In this document: one piece after another, positions 8,047 to 16,524 of the stretch
How the letters are laid out: each line of letters starts with the position of its first letter
How positions within the stretch are numbered: position 1 is the first letter of the stretch
Assembly (NCBI GenBank): GCA_902768605.1
Contig: CACXLY010000010.1
Coordinates: 1-40,174 of the forward strand
Source of the DNA: an uncultured Bacteroidales bacterium
Lineage (GTDB): Bacteria > Bacteroidota > Bacteroidia > Bacteroidales > Bacteroidaceae
DNA length: 40,174 nucleotides
Direction of reading: 5' to 3'
Notes under the pieces: generated by a model
Told to the model about the DNA's origin: nothing
The model's input: only the letters and a program-made list of their open reading frames with translations
The model's database searches: none
Program-made: the position numbers and the translations under genes

Positions 8047-8871
8047 ATGAATATGAAACGTACATTTTTACCGCTATTGGCCTGTGCTTTGTGTCTCGGT
8101 CTTACGACTTCTTGCGTTTCCAACAAGAAGATGATATACCTGCAAGGCGCTACGCAGCAGTATGCACTCCCCCAAGAAATAAACGACTACTTCGAGCTGC
8201 AGGTCCAGCCCGACGACCAGCTCGCCATCTCCGTGGCAAGTAAGGACTTCGAGCTGCTCCAGCGCTTCAACAACAATACGCTTATCGGCGGCGGCAACAA
8301 CTCGATGACTGGCACCAACTCGGCCAACGTCTCGTCCGGCGTGGCTTATTTCAGAGTAAGCAAAGAGGGCAACATAGAGTTCCCCATCTTCGGTACGATT
8401 CATGTGGGCGGCATGACGACAGGCGAGATATCGTCCATGATTCAGAACCGCATGATTCAAGAGGGCTACATCAAGGACCCCGTAGTAAACACCAAGATTA
8501 TGAGCTTCAAGGTGACGGTGATGGGCGACGTGAAGAACCCCGGCACACAGACATACCAGGGCGAACGCCTCACCATCCTGGAGGCCCTCGGTAAGGCCGG
8601 AGACCTCACGAACAGCGCTTATCGCGACAACGTCCTCGTCATTCGCGAGGAGAACGGACAGCGCAGAGCCTACGAGGTCAACTTGCTCGACAACCAGGCC
8701 GTCTTCAATTCCCCCGCCTATTATCTGCAGCAGAACGACGTCATCTATGTTCAGCCCAACAAGAGCCAGCGCGTGAAAGGCAGTACGAGCTATACATGGC
8801 TGTCGGTCGGCAGCACCGTTGTCGGCATGATTGTCAGCATCGTATCTCTCATCGTAGCACTGAAGAAATAG
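8047..8871 (+). CDS. Wza-like polysaccharide export lipoprotein
   Basis: The 274-aa lipoprotein should form the outer-membrane exit of a capsule or exopolysaccharide export machine. The signal peptide ends in a lipobox (LTTSC, acylated Cys near residue 23). A Poly_export domain follows (YFELQVQPDDQLAISV) with an SLBB-type domain (VTVMGDVKNPGTQ through NDVIYVQPN). A C-terminal hydrophobic segment (VGSTVVGMIVSIVSLIVAL) resembles the membrane helix seen in such proteins. The next gene starts 6 bp after the stop and encodes the inner-membrane Wzc-like partner, so the two are probably one operon. The polymer-synthesis genes are not in the window. Confidence 0.92.
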   Translation: MNMKRTFLPLLACALCLGLTTSCVSNKKMIYLQGATQQYALPQEINDYFELQVQPDDQLAISVASKDFELLQRFNNNTLIGGGNNSMTGTNSANVSSGVAYFRVSKEGNIEFPIFGTIHVGGMTTGEISSMIQNRMIQEGYIKDPVVNTKIMSFKVTVMGDVKNPGTQTYQGERLTILEALGKAGDLTNSAYRDNVLVIREENGQRRAYEVNLLDNQAVFNSPAYYLQQNDVIYVQPNKSQRVKGSTSYTWLSVGSTVVGMIVSIVSLIVALKK

Positions 8872-8877
8872 TAGAAT

Positions 8878-11397
8878 ATGGAAGCAAACAACAATACCAA
8901 CCAGACATCACTCCGCAACCGTAGGCAGAAGAATGCTGCCAACAGCTCAGGCCTGGAGGAAGCCCTCACCCTGCGCGACATACTTGATACCTTCGTCGGC
9001 AATTGGGTGTGGTTTTTCCTTTCAGTCGTCATCTGCATAGCAGTAGCAAAGCTTTATCTCGCTACAAAGTCGAACATCTATCAGCGGCAGGCCGTCATGC
9101 TCGTCAAGGACGACAACGGACAGAGTAGCGGCAGGCGCTCCGCTATCGGGACAGACGCCCTGATGCAGCTCAACGGCGTGCTCGCCGGGGCAAGCGTCAA
9201 GAACGAAGTCTATATCCTCCACTCTTTCCAACTCGCTCAGGAGGTCGCCAAAAACCTTAACCTCGACGTGATGTACAACATACGCGTCGGCCTGCGCAAC
9301 GTGTCGCTCTACAACGACCGGCCCTTCACCGTCGAGTTCATTACGGAATTCGAGGTGCCCGCTACCTTCATGCTCACCATCGACAGCAAACGCGGGGGTA
9401 CCATCTCTGACGTCACGTATGGCATTCCCATGGAGGAGTCGCCCTTCAAGGCAAAGGTGGAATGGGGCAAGGTCACCAAAACGCCCTTCGGAGACTTCAT
9501 CGCAACTCCCAACGAGAAATACCTCGAAAAGGCCGTCGGCATGTCCATCCAGGTGCAGCGCATCAGCCTCGAGAATGCCGCCATTATACTATATAATAAG
9601 GTACAAAGCAGTGAAATCGACAAGGAAAGCACCTTGGTGCGCATCACGTGTACCGATACAAACATCCAGCGAGCTGATGACATCCTCAGCGGCTTGCTCG
9701 ATGCCTACAAGCGCAGTATCATCGAAGACAAGAACCAGATAGCAAACAGCACATCGAAGTTCATCGAGGACCGCATCGACCTTATACACAGAGAACTGAG
9801 CGAAGTGGAAGGGAAGATGGCCGAGTTCAAGCAGAGCAGCGGACTGGTTGACCTCAAGGCAAGCAGCGACGCATATATCAGCCAGAGCAACAACGCCCGA
9901 CAACGCACCGTGCAAGCCGAGACGCAGTACTCCATGATACAATACCTCGTCGATTACCTTACGCAGAACGTCACGGCGGGTAACCTCATACCGACCATGG
10001 GTGGTATCAGCGATGCCGGCATCACGTCACAAATCGCCAACTACAACCAGATGATGCTGCAACGCAACCGCTTGGCCGAGAACACCTCTGAGAACAGCCC
10101 CACCATCGTCGACTTTGACAAGAACCTCGAACAGATGAAGACCGCCATCCTGGCTTCACTCAAAGGATACAGCGCAAGCTTAAAGCTGCAGGTGGACAGG
10201 GCAAGGCGAGAGGAAGCGGGACTCACGGCAGGACTTCACGCCGTGCCTCAGAAAGAGAAAAAGGTCATCGATATCGCACGTCAGCAAAGCATCAAGGAAA
10301 CTCTCTATACCTATTTGCTGAACAAACGCGAGGAGACGGCGCTGCAACTCGCCATCACGGAAGCGAACATCCGTGTCGTAGAGCAACCCTTCGGCAGCCG
10401 TTCCCCCATCGCTCCCCGCACGAAGGTCATCCTCGGCCTCGCTTTCATCCTCGGCATCATAGTGCCTTTCCTCTACTTCCAGCTCCGCAAGCTCTTCGAC
10501 ACCACAGTGCACGGACGTAGGGACGTAGAGAAATACACCACCATTCCCATCCTTGGCGAAGTGCCCCACAGTCACGTCGGCATTCGCGATTCCGAGATTG
10601 TCGTCGAGGAAGATAAGGACGATATTCTGTCCGAGGCATTCCGACTGATACGCTTTAATATGCCTTTCATCAACAAAGATGCCCGCGTGATCATGCTCAC
10701 CAGTACTATGCCGGGCGAAGGTAAGACGTTTATCAGCGGTAACTTCGCCGCGACGCTCGGCCTCACGGGTAAGAAAGTAATCCTCATCGATGCCGACATA
10801 CGTAAGCGAACGCGAAGTCATCTGGCCGACGTTGCCGGCAATGTCGGATTGACTTCCTACCTGTCGGAAGCGGTCGATGATGTGTTCAGCATGATTGTTC
10901 CCAAGAGTGAGAAGTGCAACCTCGACATCTTGCCCGCAGGTATCGCAGCGCCCAACCCGACCGAGTTGTTGATGAGCACCCGCCTGGAGAAGTGCATCGA
11001 GGAGCTCAAGACACGCTATGACTACGTCGTTATCGACAATGTGCCGGCCCAGGTTGTCGCCGATGCCGGTATCGTCAATCGTGTTGTGGACCTTACTATT
11101 TACGTACTCCGTGAGACGAAGGTCGACAGGCGTTACCTGCCCGAACTGGAGCGCTTGCATCAGGAAAAGAAATTCAATCACCTTTGCATCGTCATCAACG
11201 ACAGCCGCGGTAAGAGCAAACGCTACGGTTATGGCTATGGCTACGGCTATGGCTACGGCTATGGTTATGGCTACGGTTACGGTTACGGCTACGGTTATGG
11301 CTATGGCAAGGAGAAAGAGAAGAAGAGCCTTTGGAAGAGATTTAAGAAACTGTTCCGCCGTAGCAAGCATAGAAGGAGAAGGAGCAAGAGGAAGTAA
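8878..11397 (+). CDS. Wzc-like polysaccharide co-polymerase / BY-type tyrosine kinase
   Basis: The 839-aa inner-membrane protein should control polymer length and export with the Wza-like protein. A Wzz domain lies between two membrane helices (near residues 41-62 and 521-540). The cytoplasmic kinase domain has Walker A PGEGKT near 612, Walker A' VILIDADIRKR near 634 and Walker B YVVIDN near 716. In BY-kinases a C-terminal tyrosine cluster is autophosphorylated. Here the tail has 14 Tyr-Gly pairs (residues 783-810) followed by a very basic end (KRFKKLFRRSKHRRRR). No phosphatase gene is adjacent. Start and length fit the family. Confidence 0.94.
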   Translation: MEANNNTNQTSLRNRRQKNAANSSGLEEALTLRDILDTFVGNWVWFFLSVVICIAVAKLYLATKSNIYQRQAVMLVKDDNGQSSGRRSAIGTDALMQLNGVLAGASVKNEVYILHSFQLAQEVAKNLNLDVMYNIRVGLRNVSLYNDRPFTVEFITEFEVPATFMLTIDSKRGGTISDVTYGIPMEESPFKAKVEWGKVTKTPFGDFIATPNEKYLEKAVGMSIQVQRISLENAAIILYNKVQSSEIDKESTLVRITCTDTNIQRADDILSGLLDAYKRSIIEDKNQIANSTSKFIEDRIDLIHRELSEVEGKMAEFKQSSGLVDLKASSDAYISQSNNARQRTVQAETQYSMIQYLVDYLTQNVTAGNLIPTMGGISDAGITSQIANYNQMMLQRNRLAENTSENSPTIVDFDKNLEQMKTAILASLKGYSASLKLQVDRARREEAGLTAGLHAVPQKEKKVIDIARQQSIKETLYTYLLNKREETALQLAITEANIRVVEQPFGSRSPIAPRTKVILGLAFILGIIVPFLYFQLRKLFDTTVHGRRDVEKYTTIPILGEVPHSHVGIRDSEIVVEEDKDDILSEAFRLIRFNMPFINKDARVIMLTSTMPGEGKTFISGNFAATLGLTGKKVILIDADIRKRTRSHLADVAGNVGLTSYLSEAVDDVFSMIVPKSEKCNLDILPAGIAAPNPTELLMSTRLEKCIEELKTRYDYVVIDNVPAQVVADAGIVNRVVDLTIYVLRETKVDRRYLPELERLHQEKKFNHLCIVINDSRGKSKRYGYGYGYGYGYGYGYGYGYGYGYGYGYGKEKEKKSLWKRFKKLFRRSKHRRRRSKRK
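11224..11307 (+). repeat. in-frame (Tyr-Gly)14 coding repeat
   Basis: Fourteen TAY-GGY codon pairs give a 6-bp period. The third bases are mixed (TAC and TAT, GGC and GGT), so the DNA repeat is imperfect while the protein repeat is perfect. This suggests selection for the peptide rather than a recent slippage burst. Confidence 0.97.
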
Positions 11398-11442
11398 GAC
11401 GTAGGATGTAGGATGGGAGAAGTGCTTTCATAGTGTCGTCCG

Positions 11443-11662
11443 ACGAATCACTCGCAGATCCAAATAGAATCACTTGCAGTTCCAGAACGAATCATCCGCA
11501 GATCCAAAACGAATCACTCGCTGATTTAAGACGAGTCATAAGCAGTTCCAAATCGAGTCATTCGCTGATTCAAGACGAGTCATAAGCAGTTTCAAAACGA
11601 ATCATTCGCTGATTCAAGACGAGTCATAAGCAGTTCCAAGACGAATCATCCGCTGATCCAAC
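11443..11662. repeat. 22-bp tandem array, 10 units
   Basis: Ten consecutive units of exactly 22 bp start at 11443 and follow the pattern acgaatca..cgcagatccaa. From unit 4 on, a tcgctgatt type alternates with a taagcagtt type, giving a 44-bp higher-order repeat. Unit 8 contains the dyad gaatca-ttcgc-tgattc. It lies between convergent genes. Confidence 0.92.
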
Positions 11663-11680
11663 GCTTACTACTTGATATGA

Positions 11681-11716
11681 AAAGCCCCGAAAGTTGCAGT
11701 TGAACTTTCGGGGTTT
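11681..11716. terminator. bidirectional terminator between the wzc-like gene and the FAS1 gene
   Basis: The arms ccccgaaagtt and aactttcgggg pair perfectly around a 7-nt loop. A-rich sequence lies on the left and T-rich sequence on the right, so it can work in both directions. Confidence 0.8.
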
Positions 11717-11770
11717 ACTTTATGAATCGGTTTGTTTCTGGTTATCGGGTGAGGGATCTCTGCGTTTGCA

Positions 11771-13897
11771 TTACCAGATGTCTTCCGGCTTCTCGGGATT
11801 GTCATAGACTTCCTTCGCGCAATACTCCAAGTAGTCCATGTAGAAGAAGCGCGTGTCGTCGTCCATTACGGTCTTAAACTTGATGTAATATGTCACGTCG
11901 GGATCCATTGTTTCACGTATGATGATGCGGCGCACGCAGATATCGGAGAGGCGCATCATGGTGCTTGAGCCTGGTCCGCCGGCGCAGTACTGGTTGCAGC
12001 CCTTCATGAAGCCGTTGTTGCGCAAGCGCTTGTCGACTTCGGCGTTAAAGTCATCGTCGTCGGTGTCGCGCTCATAGCCTATGTCGCTGGGCACGCTGCC
12101 ATTTGATGTGTGCAACGTGTTGTCGGCGCTTTGACGCAGGTCGAGGGGGATACCCATGGCAGAGAGTCTGCTCTTGTCAGAGCCCCAATAGAACTGCACC
12201 ATACCGCGCATGCTGCCGCCGCACTGGATGGCGAATCGGAGTTCATACGTGCCGCGTCGTGGCACTGGCGGGAGGCGCATGGTGCACTCGAGCAAGCCGC
12301 GGATGGTCATTTCGTCGCCCTGCATGTTCTGCCAGCCGTTGCCGCGTCCGGTCCAATAGTTGAAGCGTGTATCTTTCGAGATATCCACGTCCTCGAGATA
12401 CTTGTATTCCTGGTCGTTGGGAATATAGACGTTCTTGTGTTTCTCGTCGGTGATCTCGGAGCACCTGATGTCATTGTTCATGAACTCGGGCCACATGCTT
12501 GGCACGCTCCAACGAATGCGTTGTTTCTGCAAGTTGTTGCGTGTCTCGTCGCTATAGTAGAGGAGTTTGTTGATAGGATAAATCATGCCGTTTCGGATGT
12601 TGTTCTCGCCGTCCATGTTCGGTTCGCCGATGGCGATGCCTTCATTTTCGGGGTCGCACGACAGCTCTTGATAGGTGCCTCGGCGGTCGTTGTCGAGTAC
12701 GGGGAAACGGTTGAGGTAGACGCCGTTGCTCTCTTTGCTCTCGAATATCTTGAGGAGGCGGCGCTTGCCCATTGTGGTGTAGAACTCCATCACGGCGACG
12801 GAGGGCACCTTTCGGTTCAGGTCGAAGCCCTTCTCGTTGTAGTGATAGACGAGCGTGTTTGCGCTGAGCCGTTCGGGCAGGAGATGGTATGTGATGAACT
12901 GATAGAGCAGATTGTCCTCGGACGTATAGTTGTCGTCGCGCTTCAGCTCGGGATATACGCCTTCGCTGTCGAGGTATTCCATCACGTCCTCCAACGTAAT
13001 GTCTCTCACGGGCTTGCCTATTGCGTTTGTCCAGAACTCGTCAGTCTCGGCGAAGAATGTGAAGCCGAAGTAGCGGTGTTCGGGCGTATGGAATGTTGCG
13101 GTCTCACCTCGCGTCTCCTCGTTCTTCTTGGGGATTTTTCCTTTCTGGAAGAGGCTTTCGTATTCCTCATCGCGGTTGGCGGACAGCACGTTGGCTAAGC
13201 CGCAGGCCAGGGCTATCTTGGAGGAGACGACGAAACCTGAGTTCTCGTTTTGGATATACCTTTTCAGCAGCAGGTCCATCGTGTTGTTGCTGGGCGCGAT
13301 GACGTTGTGCATGGCGTGTATTACGCCGTTGATACACAGGATGTCGCGATTGTAGACGTCGATTTCGCAGTCGTTGATGAGGATGCTGTCAGGCACGTCG
13401 GTATATTGCACGACGAGTTTGCGGTCGTTCATATTGGGGAGAGGAATCTCCACGCTCTTCGACGTCGAGGTCGAGATGGGGAAGCTCGATATCATGTACT
13501 CGCTGTAGTCGTCGCCGCTGTCGATAATGCTGTTGAAGACGATGATTTGGGCGATGGAGTCGCGTTTGTGCTTAGTGGGGAACGCGTCCCATTTGGCTTC
13601 TGGGATGAGGCCTTGGCGCACGAGCGAGTCAAGGTAGAGCTGTATGGCGTCGTTCGTAGGGGCGAAGATGGTGTAGTGGCCGCGCGCCGAGAGCAGCTGG
13701 CGGACGTTCGTCTCGCTGATGTTCGACACCAGCACCTCGTTCAGCAGACGGTAGTACTCGCTATACTGCGCGTGCTTCTCCAGATAGCTTGAGATGGTTT
13801 CTTCCTTGAATACATAACGCGAGGATGTGTCCACTTCCTCTGTGCAGCTTACCAGGAATGCCAGGGCTGCGATGGCGTATAAAAAGAATTTCTTCAT
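11771..13897 (-). CDS. FAS1 (fasciclin) domain lipoprotein
   Basis: The 708-aa protein begins MKKFFLYAIAALAFLVSC, a lipoprotein signal with the acylated Cys at 18, so it is probably outer-membrane anchored. A FAS1 domain is readable near residues 30-205: FAPTNDAI is the classic H1 motif and INGVIHAMHNVIAPS the H2 end. A second, weaker FAS1-like region may span about 290-450 (YLDSEGVYPEL, NGMIYPINKLLYY). The C-terminal 250 residues look like a beta-rich domain that I cannot name. FAS1 proteins often act in adhesion or glycan binding, and in Bacteroidales they often sit beside SusC/D genes, which are absent here. Function is otherwise unknown. Confidence 0.85.
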   Translation of the reverse strand: MKKFFLYAIAALAFLVSCTEEVDTSSRYVFKEETISSYLEKHAQYSEYYRLLNEVLVSNISETNVRQLLSARGHYTIFAPTNDAIQLYLDSLVRQGLIPEAKWDAFPTKHKRDSIAQIIVFNSIIDSGDDYSEYMISSFPISTSTSKSVEIPLPNMNDRKLVVQYTDVPDSILINDCEIDVYNRDILCINGVIHAMHNVIAPSNNTMDLLLKRYIQNENSGFVVSSKIALACGLANVLSANRDEEYESLFQKGKIPKKNEETRGETATFHTPEHRYFGFTFFAETDEFWTNAIGKPVRDITLEDVMEYLDSEGVYPELKRDDNYTSEDNLLYQFITYHLLPERLSANTLVYHYNEKGFDLNRKVPSVAVMEFYTTMGKRRLLKIFESKESNGVYLNRFPVLDNDRRGTYQELSCDPENEGIAIGEPNMDGENNIRNGMIYPINKLLYYSDETRNNLQKQRIRWSVPSMWPEFMNNDIRCSEITDEKHKNVYIPNDQEYKYLEDVDISKDTRFNYWTGRGNGWQNMQGDEMTIRGLLECTMRLPPVPRRGTYELRFAIQCGGSMRGMVQFYWGSDKSRLSAMGIPLDLRQSADNTLHTSNGSVPSDIGYERDTDDDDFNAEVDKRLRNNGFMKGCNQYCAGGPGSSTMMRLSDICVRRIIIRETMDPDVTYYIKFKTVMDDDTRFFYMDYLEYCAKEVYDNPEKPEDIW

Positions 13898-13968
13898 GTC
13901 AGAAAGTTAAGGCAGTTTAAAGTTTCAGGTTTTAGTTACAGGTTTTAAGTTATTAAGTAAATCAGGCA

Positions 13969-13976
13969 CAAAGATA
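13969..13976 (-). promoter_or_regulatory. -7 box of the FAS1 gene
   Basis: On the minus strand TATCTTTG matches TAnnTTTG and lies 71 bases upstream of the ATG at 13897. The leader contains short caggttttagtt/caggttttaagt repeats. Confidence 0.7.
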
Positions 13977-14274
13977 CAAAATATAATTAAAAAAGGAAAG
14001 CGAATAAATGAAAAAATGTTATTTTTTTCTTGTTTTTCCTGCTTTTACCTTATATAATATGTATTAACGATGCCTGAAAGTGCCATCTTGACGTCGATAA
14101 GCGGCAAATTTCCGCTGCAGAGCAGTCGCAATTTTCGAAAGGTCGGATTTTGCCCGCGAAAAGCACCCGTATGCCCCTGCCTTTCGAGCTGATTCCATCG
14201 CAAATGGTTCATTTTCAGGCTCATAAAAAGATGCCTTTCGGGTTGCTGCGTTTGGCAAATTGTCAGCAAAAGGC

Positions 14275-14735
14275 AGGAATTGCTGCCATTTTGCTAATAT
14301 TGCACACTATGCAAAACGAGGGAAAAAGGCTCGCAAAACGTCGGAATCAGCCTCACATCACGTTGCGAGAGTCGTCGCAACACGTTGCGAAGCCCTTTCC
14401 TACACGTTGGAAAAGCCAACGCTACACGTAGCGTTGGCCGTTCCTTCACGTAGCGTCTGCTGGCACCCAACGTCAAAAAGTGTGCAAAAACGCGTGAAAA
14501 GTGGCCGTTTTGCAATGTGGAGTTGGCAAAAGAATGGTTTAAGATTGAAGATTGAAAATTGAAGATTGAAGGTTATCACTTGTCGTTCAATGGGTTGCGA
14601 AATATTTGCGTTTTAAGCGCTTTTTCCCGAAAAAACGGCCTCAACCTAAGCCGAGGGGAATTTCGTCGGTTCTGACGCCTTTTTCTGAAACGCGAGTGTA
14701 AGCAAATCCTCCGTTTTCGTGACATTTTGTCAAAA
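14275..14735 (+). repeat. dispersed intergenic element, copy A, containing a 22-bp array
   Basis: About 430 bp (clearest from 14302 to 14733) match the reverse complement of 24045-24471 along most of their length. Shared blocks include cgtcaaaaagtgtgcaaaaa, attgaagattgaaaattga, gcgttttaagcgc, gaaaaaacggcc, ccgaggggaattt and gacattttgtcaaa. No protein-coding gene is supported. Inner gcacac and gtgtgc blocks flank the array. Confidence 0.9.
14331..14484 (+). repeat. 22-bp array A: seven units with palindromic arms around a CACG core
   Basis: Seven 22-bp units start at 14331, 14353, 14375, 14397, 14419, 14441 and 14463. Each can be read as arm(6)-core(4)-arm(6)-spacer(6). Examples are tcgcaa-CACG-ttgcga (arms pair 6/6), acgcta-CACG-tagcgt (6/6) and ttccta-CACG-ttggaa (5/6). 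The fifth CACG unit pairs poorly (2/6). The outer units have AACG cores and match copy B. Confidence 0.88.
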
Positions 14736-14770
14736 CGGGAAAGAGCCTCTGCGTCGCGTCGTAGAAAAAA

Positions 14771-15093
14771 ATTCTTGGTGTCCGGTAAGAATATTTCCCT
14801 CTTCCTTTTAGGTCCTTTCCCATCGGTGTTTCTGACGAATAGCAGCTTATAAGGGCTTGCCAAAAGTCTCGAAGAGACGATAGACCACAGACGGGGGTGA
14901 TAACCCCCGGTAATGTTGCGACGACTGAGAAAGCCCTAAAGGGGCGACAGAGACATAAGCAAGTTGTAATTAAACCAATTACATATTCTGTCGCCCCTTC
15001 AGGGCTTATTATTGTCAGGCTAACCTGTCCCGGGGGTTAACACCCCCGTCTGTGGTCTGTCGCACCTCTGGTGCTATTTACCGGACAGCAATA
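14771..15093. repeat. MITE-like nested inverted-repeat element, copy A
   Basis: Read on the minus strand, this matches 38728-39119. Ends carry tgtccggtaa at 14779 and its complement at 15078. Inside lie complementary blocks: tagaccacagacgggggtg with cacccccgtctgtggtct, cccccgg with ccggggg, and aagccctaaaggggcgacaga with tctgtcgccccttcagggctt. The element could fold almost end to end. No coding sequence is supported. Confidence 0.88.
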
Positions 15094-15147
15094 TAATAAA
15101 TGTCAAAGCGTCAGAGGCGAAGGCCGAAAGCTTGAGGGATGGGTGCC

Positions 15148-16524
15148 TCAATGCTGCAGGCGGTTTCGGCCTGCGTCTATCCTGAGGAAGATGAAGAGCA
15201 GGATGGTGAAGCCCCACAGGGAGCTGCCGCCGTAGCTGAAGAAGGGCAGGGGGATGCCGATGACGGGCGCCAGGCCCAGCACCATCCCGACGTTGATGAA
15301 GACATGAAACAGGAAGATGCTCAGCACGCAATAGCCGTAGATGCGCCCGAAGGTGTAGGGCTGCCGCTCTGCCAGGTGGAGGAGCCTCAGGATGAGTGTC
15401 AGGAAGAGGAGCAACACGATGGCGCAGCCCACGAAACCTTCCTCCTCGCCCACGGTACAGAATATGAAGTCGGTGTCCTGCTCAGGCACGTACTTCAGCT
15501 TCGTCTGGGTGCCGTTGAGGAAACCTTTGCCCTTCAGCCCGCCCGAACCAATGGCTATCTTCGCCTGAATGACGTTGTAGCCGGCGCCTCGCGGGTCGTC
15601 CTCAAGTCCGAGCAGTACGCGGATGCGCGACTGCTGGTGGGGCTCCATGACGTTGTTCAACACGTAGTCCGTGGAGTAGTGGAAGGCGATGCTCCCCAAG
15701 GCGAAGAGGCCGATGAGGCAATAGGGCAGGTAGCGGTCGCGAAGGGCAAGGTAGAGGAGATAGAAGGCGAGCAGAGGGGCCGGGATAAGCGAATAGAGCA
15801 GGGGGAACTTGCGACGCTTCGCGGCATCCGTGCCGTAAACGAAGATGAGGCCTATGGTGAACACCTGTATGAGCAACATGACGGGAAGCCAGCCGAAACG
15901 CACGCCAACCACGAAATAGACGACAGCCGAGATGGCCAGGAACAGGATGGTGCCCGACATGCCTTCGCGATAAAGCATCAGGAAGAAAGCTGTGTAAACC
16001 AGCGCGCTGCCCGTCTCTTTCTGCATGATAATCAATCCCATCGGCACCACTATCAGAGCGATGCAGATGATGAAGTCGCGCCATTTCCTCACGTCAAAGC
16101 CGTAGGTGCTCATCACCTTCGCCAGGCACAGGGCCACGCCAAACTTGGCGAACTCGGCCGGCTGAATACTGAAGCTGCCTATCTTAATCCAAGAGAGGGA
16201 GCCTTTGATGTCGTGCGCCATGAAAGGCGTGATGAAGAGCAGGCCGAGGAAACCTATATATATAATGTAGGAAAAGGATTCGATGATGCGGTCGTCCGTC
16301 ATGAGGATGAGGAAGGCAAGCAGTAGGGAAGAGCCGATCCAGACGATTTGCATGCCGCTTCGAGTGGAGAACTCGAAGATGCTGCCTGTACCGCCGAACT
16401 CGTAGCAGGCGCCGCAAACGCTCATCCATCCCAAGGCCAGGAGCACCATGTAAACAAAGATGGTGAGCCAGTCGATGGAGCCCCAGAGCGAGGGTGCTTT
16501 CTTCTTACTCTTTCTTTTGTCCAT
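15148..16524 (-). CDS. rodA: RodA, SEDS-family peptidoglycan glycosyltransferase
   Basis: The 458-aa integral membrane protein polymerises glycan strands for side-wall growth, working with PBP2. SEDS signatures are clear: SIQPAEFAKFG near residue 140, MQKETGSALVY near 167 and PVIGIPLPFFSYGGSSL near the C-terminus, plus about ten membrane helices. The start (MDKRKSKKK) overlaps the end of mrdA by 20 bp, which indicates tight coupling. It is the last gene of the minus-strand shape operon and is followed by a 1.2-kb repeat region. Confidence 0.96.
   Translation of the reverse strand: MDKRKSKKKAPSLWGSIDWLTIFVYMVLLALGWMSVCGACYEFGGTGSIFEFSTRSGMQIVWIGSSLLLAFLILMTDDRIIESFSYIIYIGFLGLLFITPFMAHDIKGSLSWIKIGSFSIQPAEFAKFGVALCLAKVMSTYGFDVRKWRDFIICIALIVVPMGLIIMQKETGSALVYTAFFLMLYREGMSGTILFLAISAVVYFVVGVRFGWLPVMLLIQVFTIGLIFVYGTDAAKRRKFPLLYSLIPAPLLAFYLLYLALRDRYLPYCLIGLFALGSIAFHYSTDYVLNNVMEPHQQSRIRVLLGLEDDPRGAGYNVIQAKIAIGSGGLKGKGFLNGTQTKLKYVPEQDTDFIFCTVGEEEGFVGCAIVLLLFLTLILRLLHLAERQPYTFGRIYGYCVLSIFLFHVFINVGMVLGLAPVIGIPLPFFSYGGSSLWGFTILLFIFLRIDAGRNRLQH

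Noticed and set aside
14331..14484. 22-bp arrays as CRISPR
   Set aside because: There are no repeat-spacer alternations of CRISPR size, unit length is 22 bp with no 30-bp spacers, and no cas genes are present in the window.
14576..14863. 95-codon minus-strand frame in the repeat region
   Set aside because: The DNA is part of two dispersed repeat families whose matching copies do not keep the frame.
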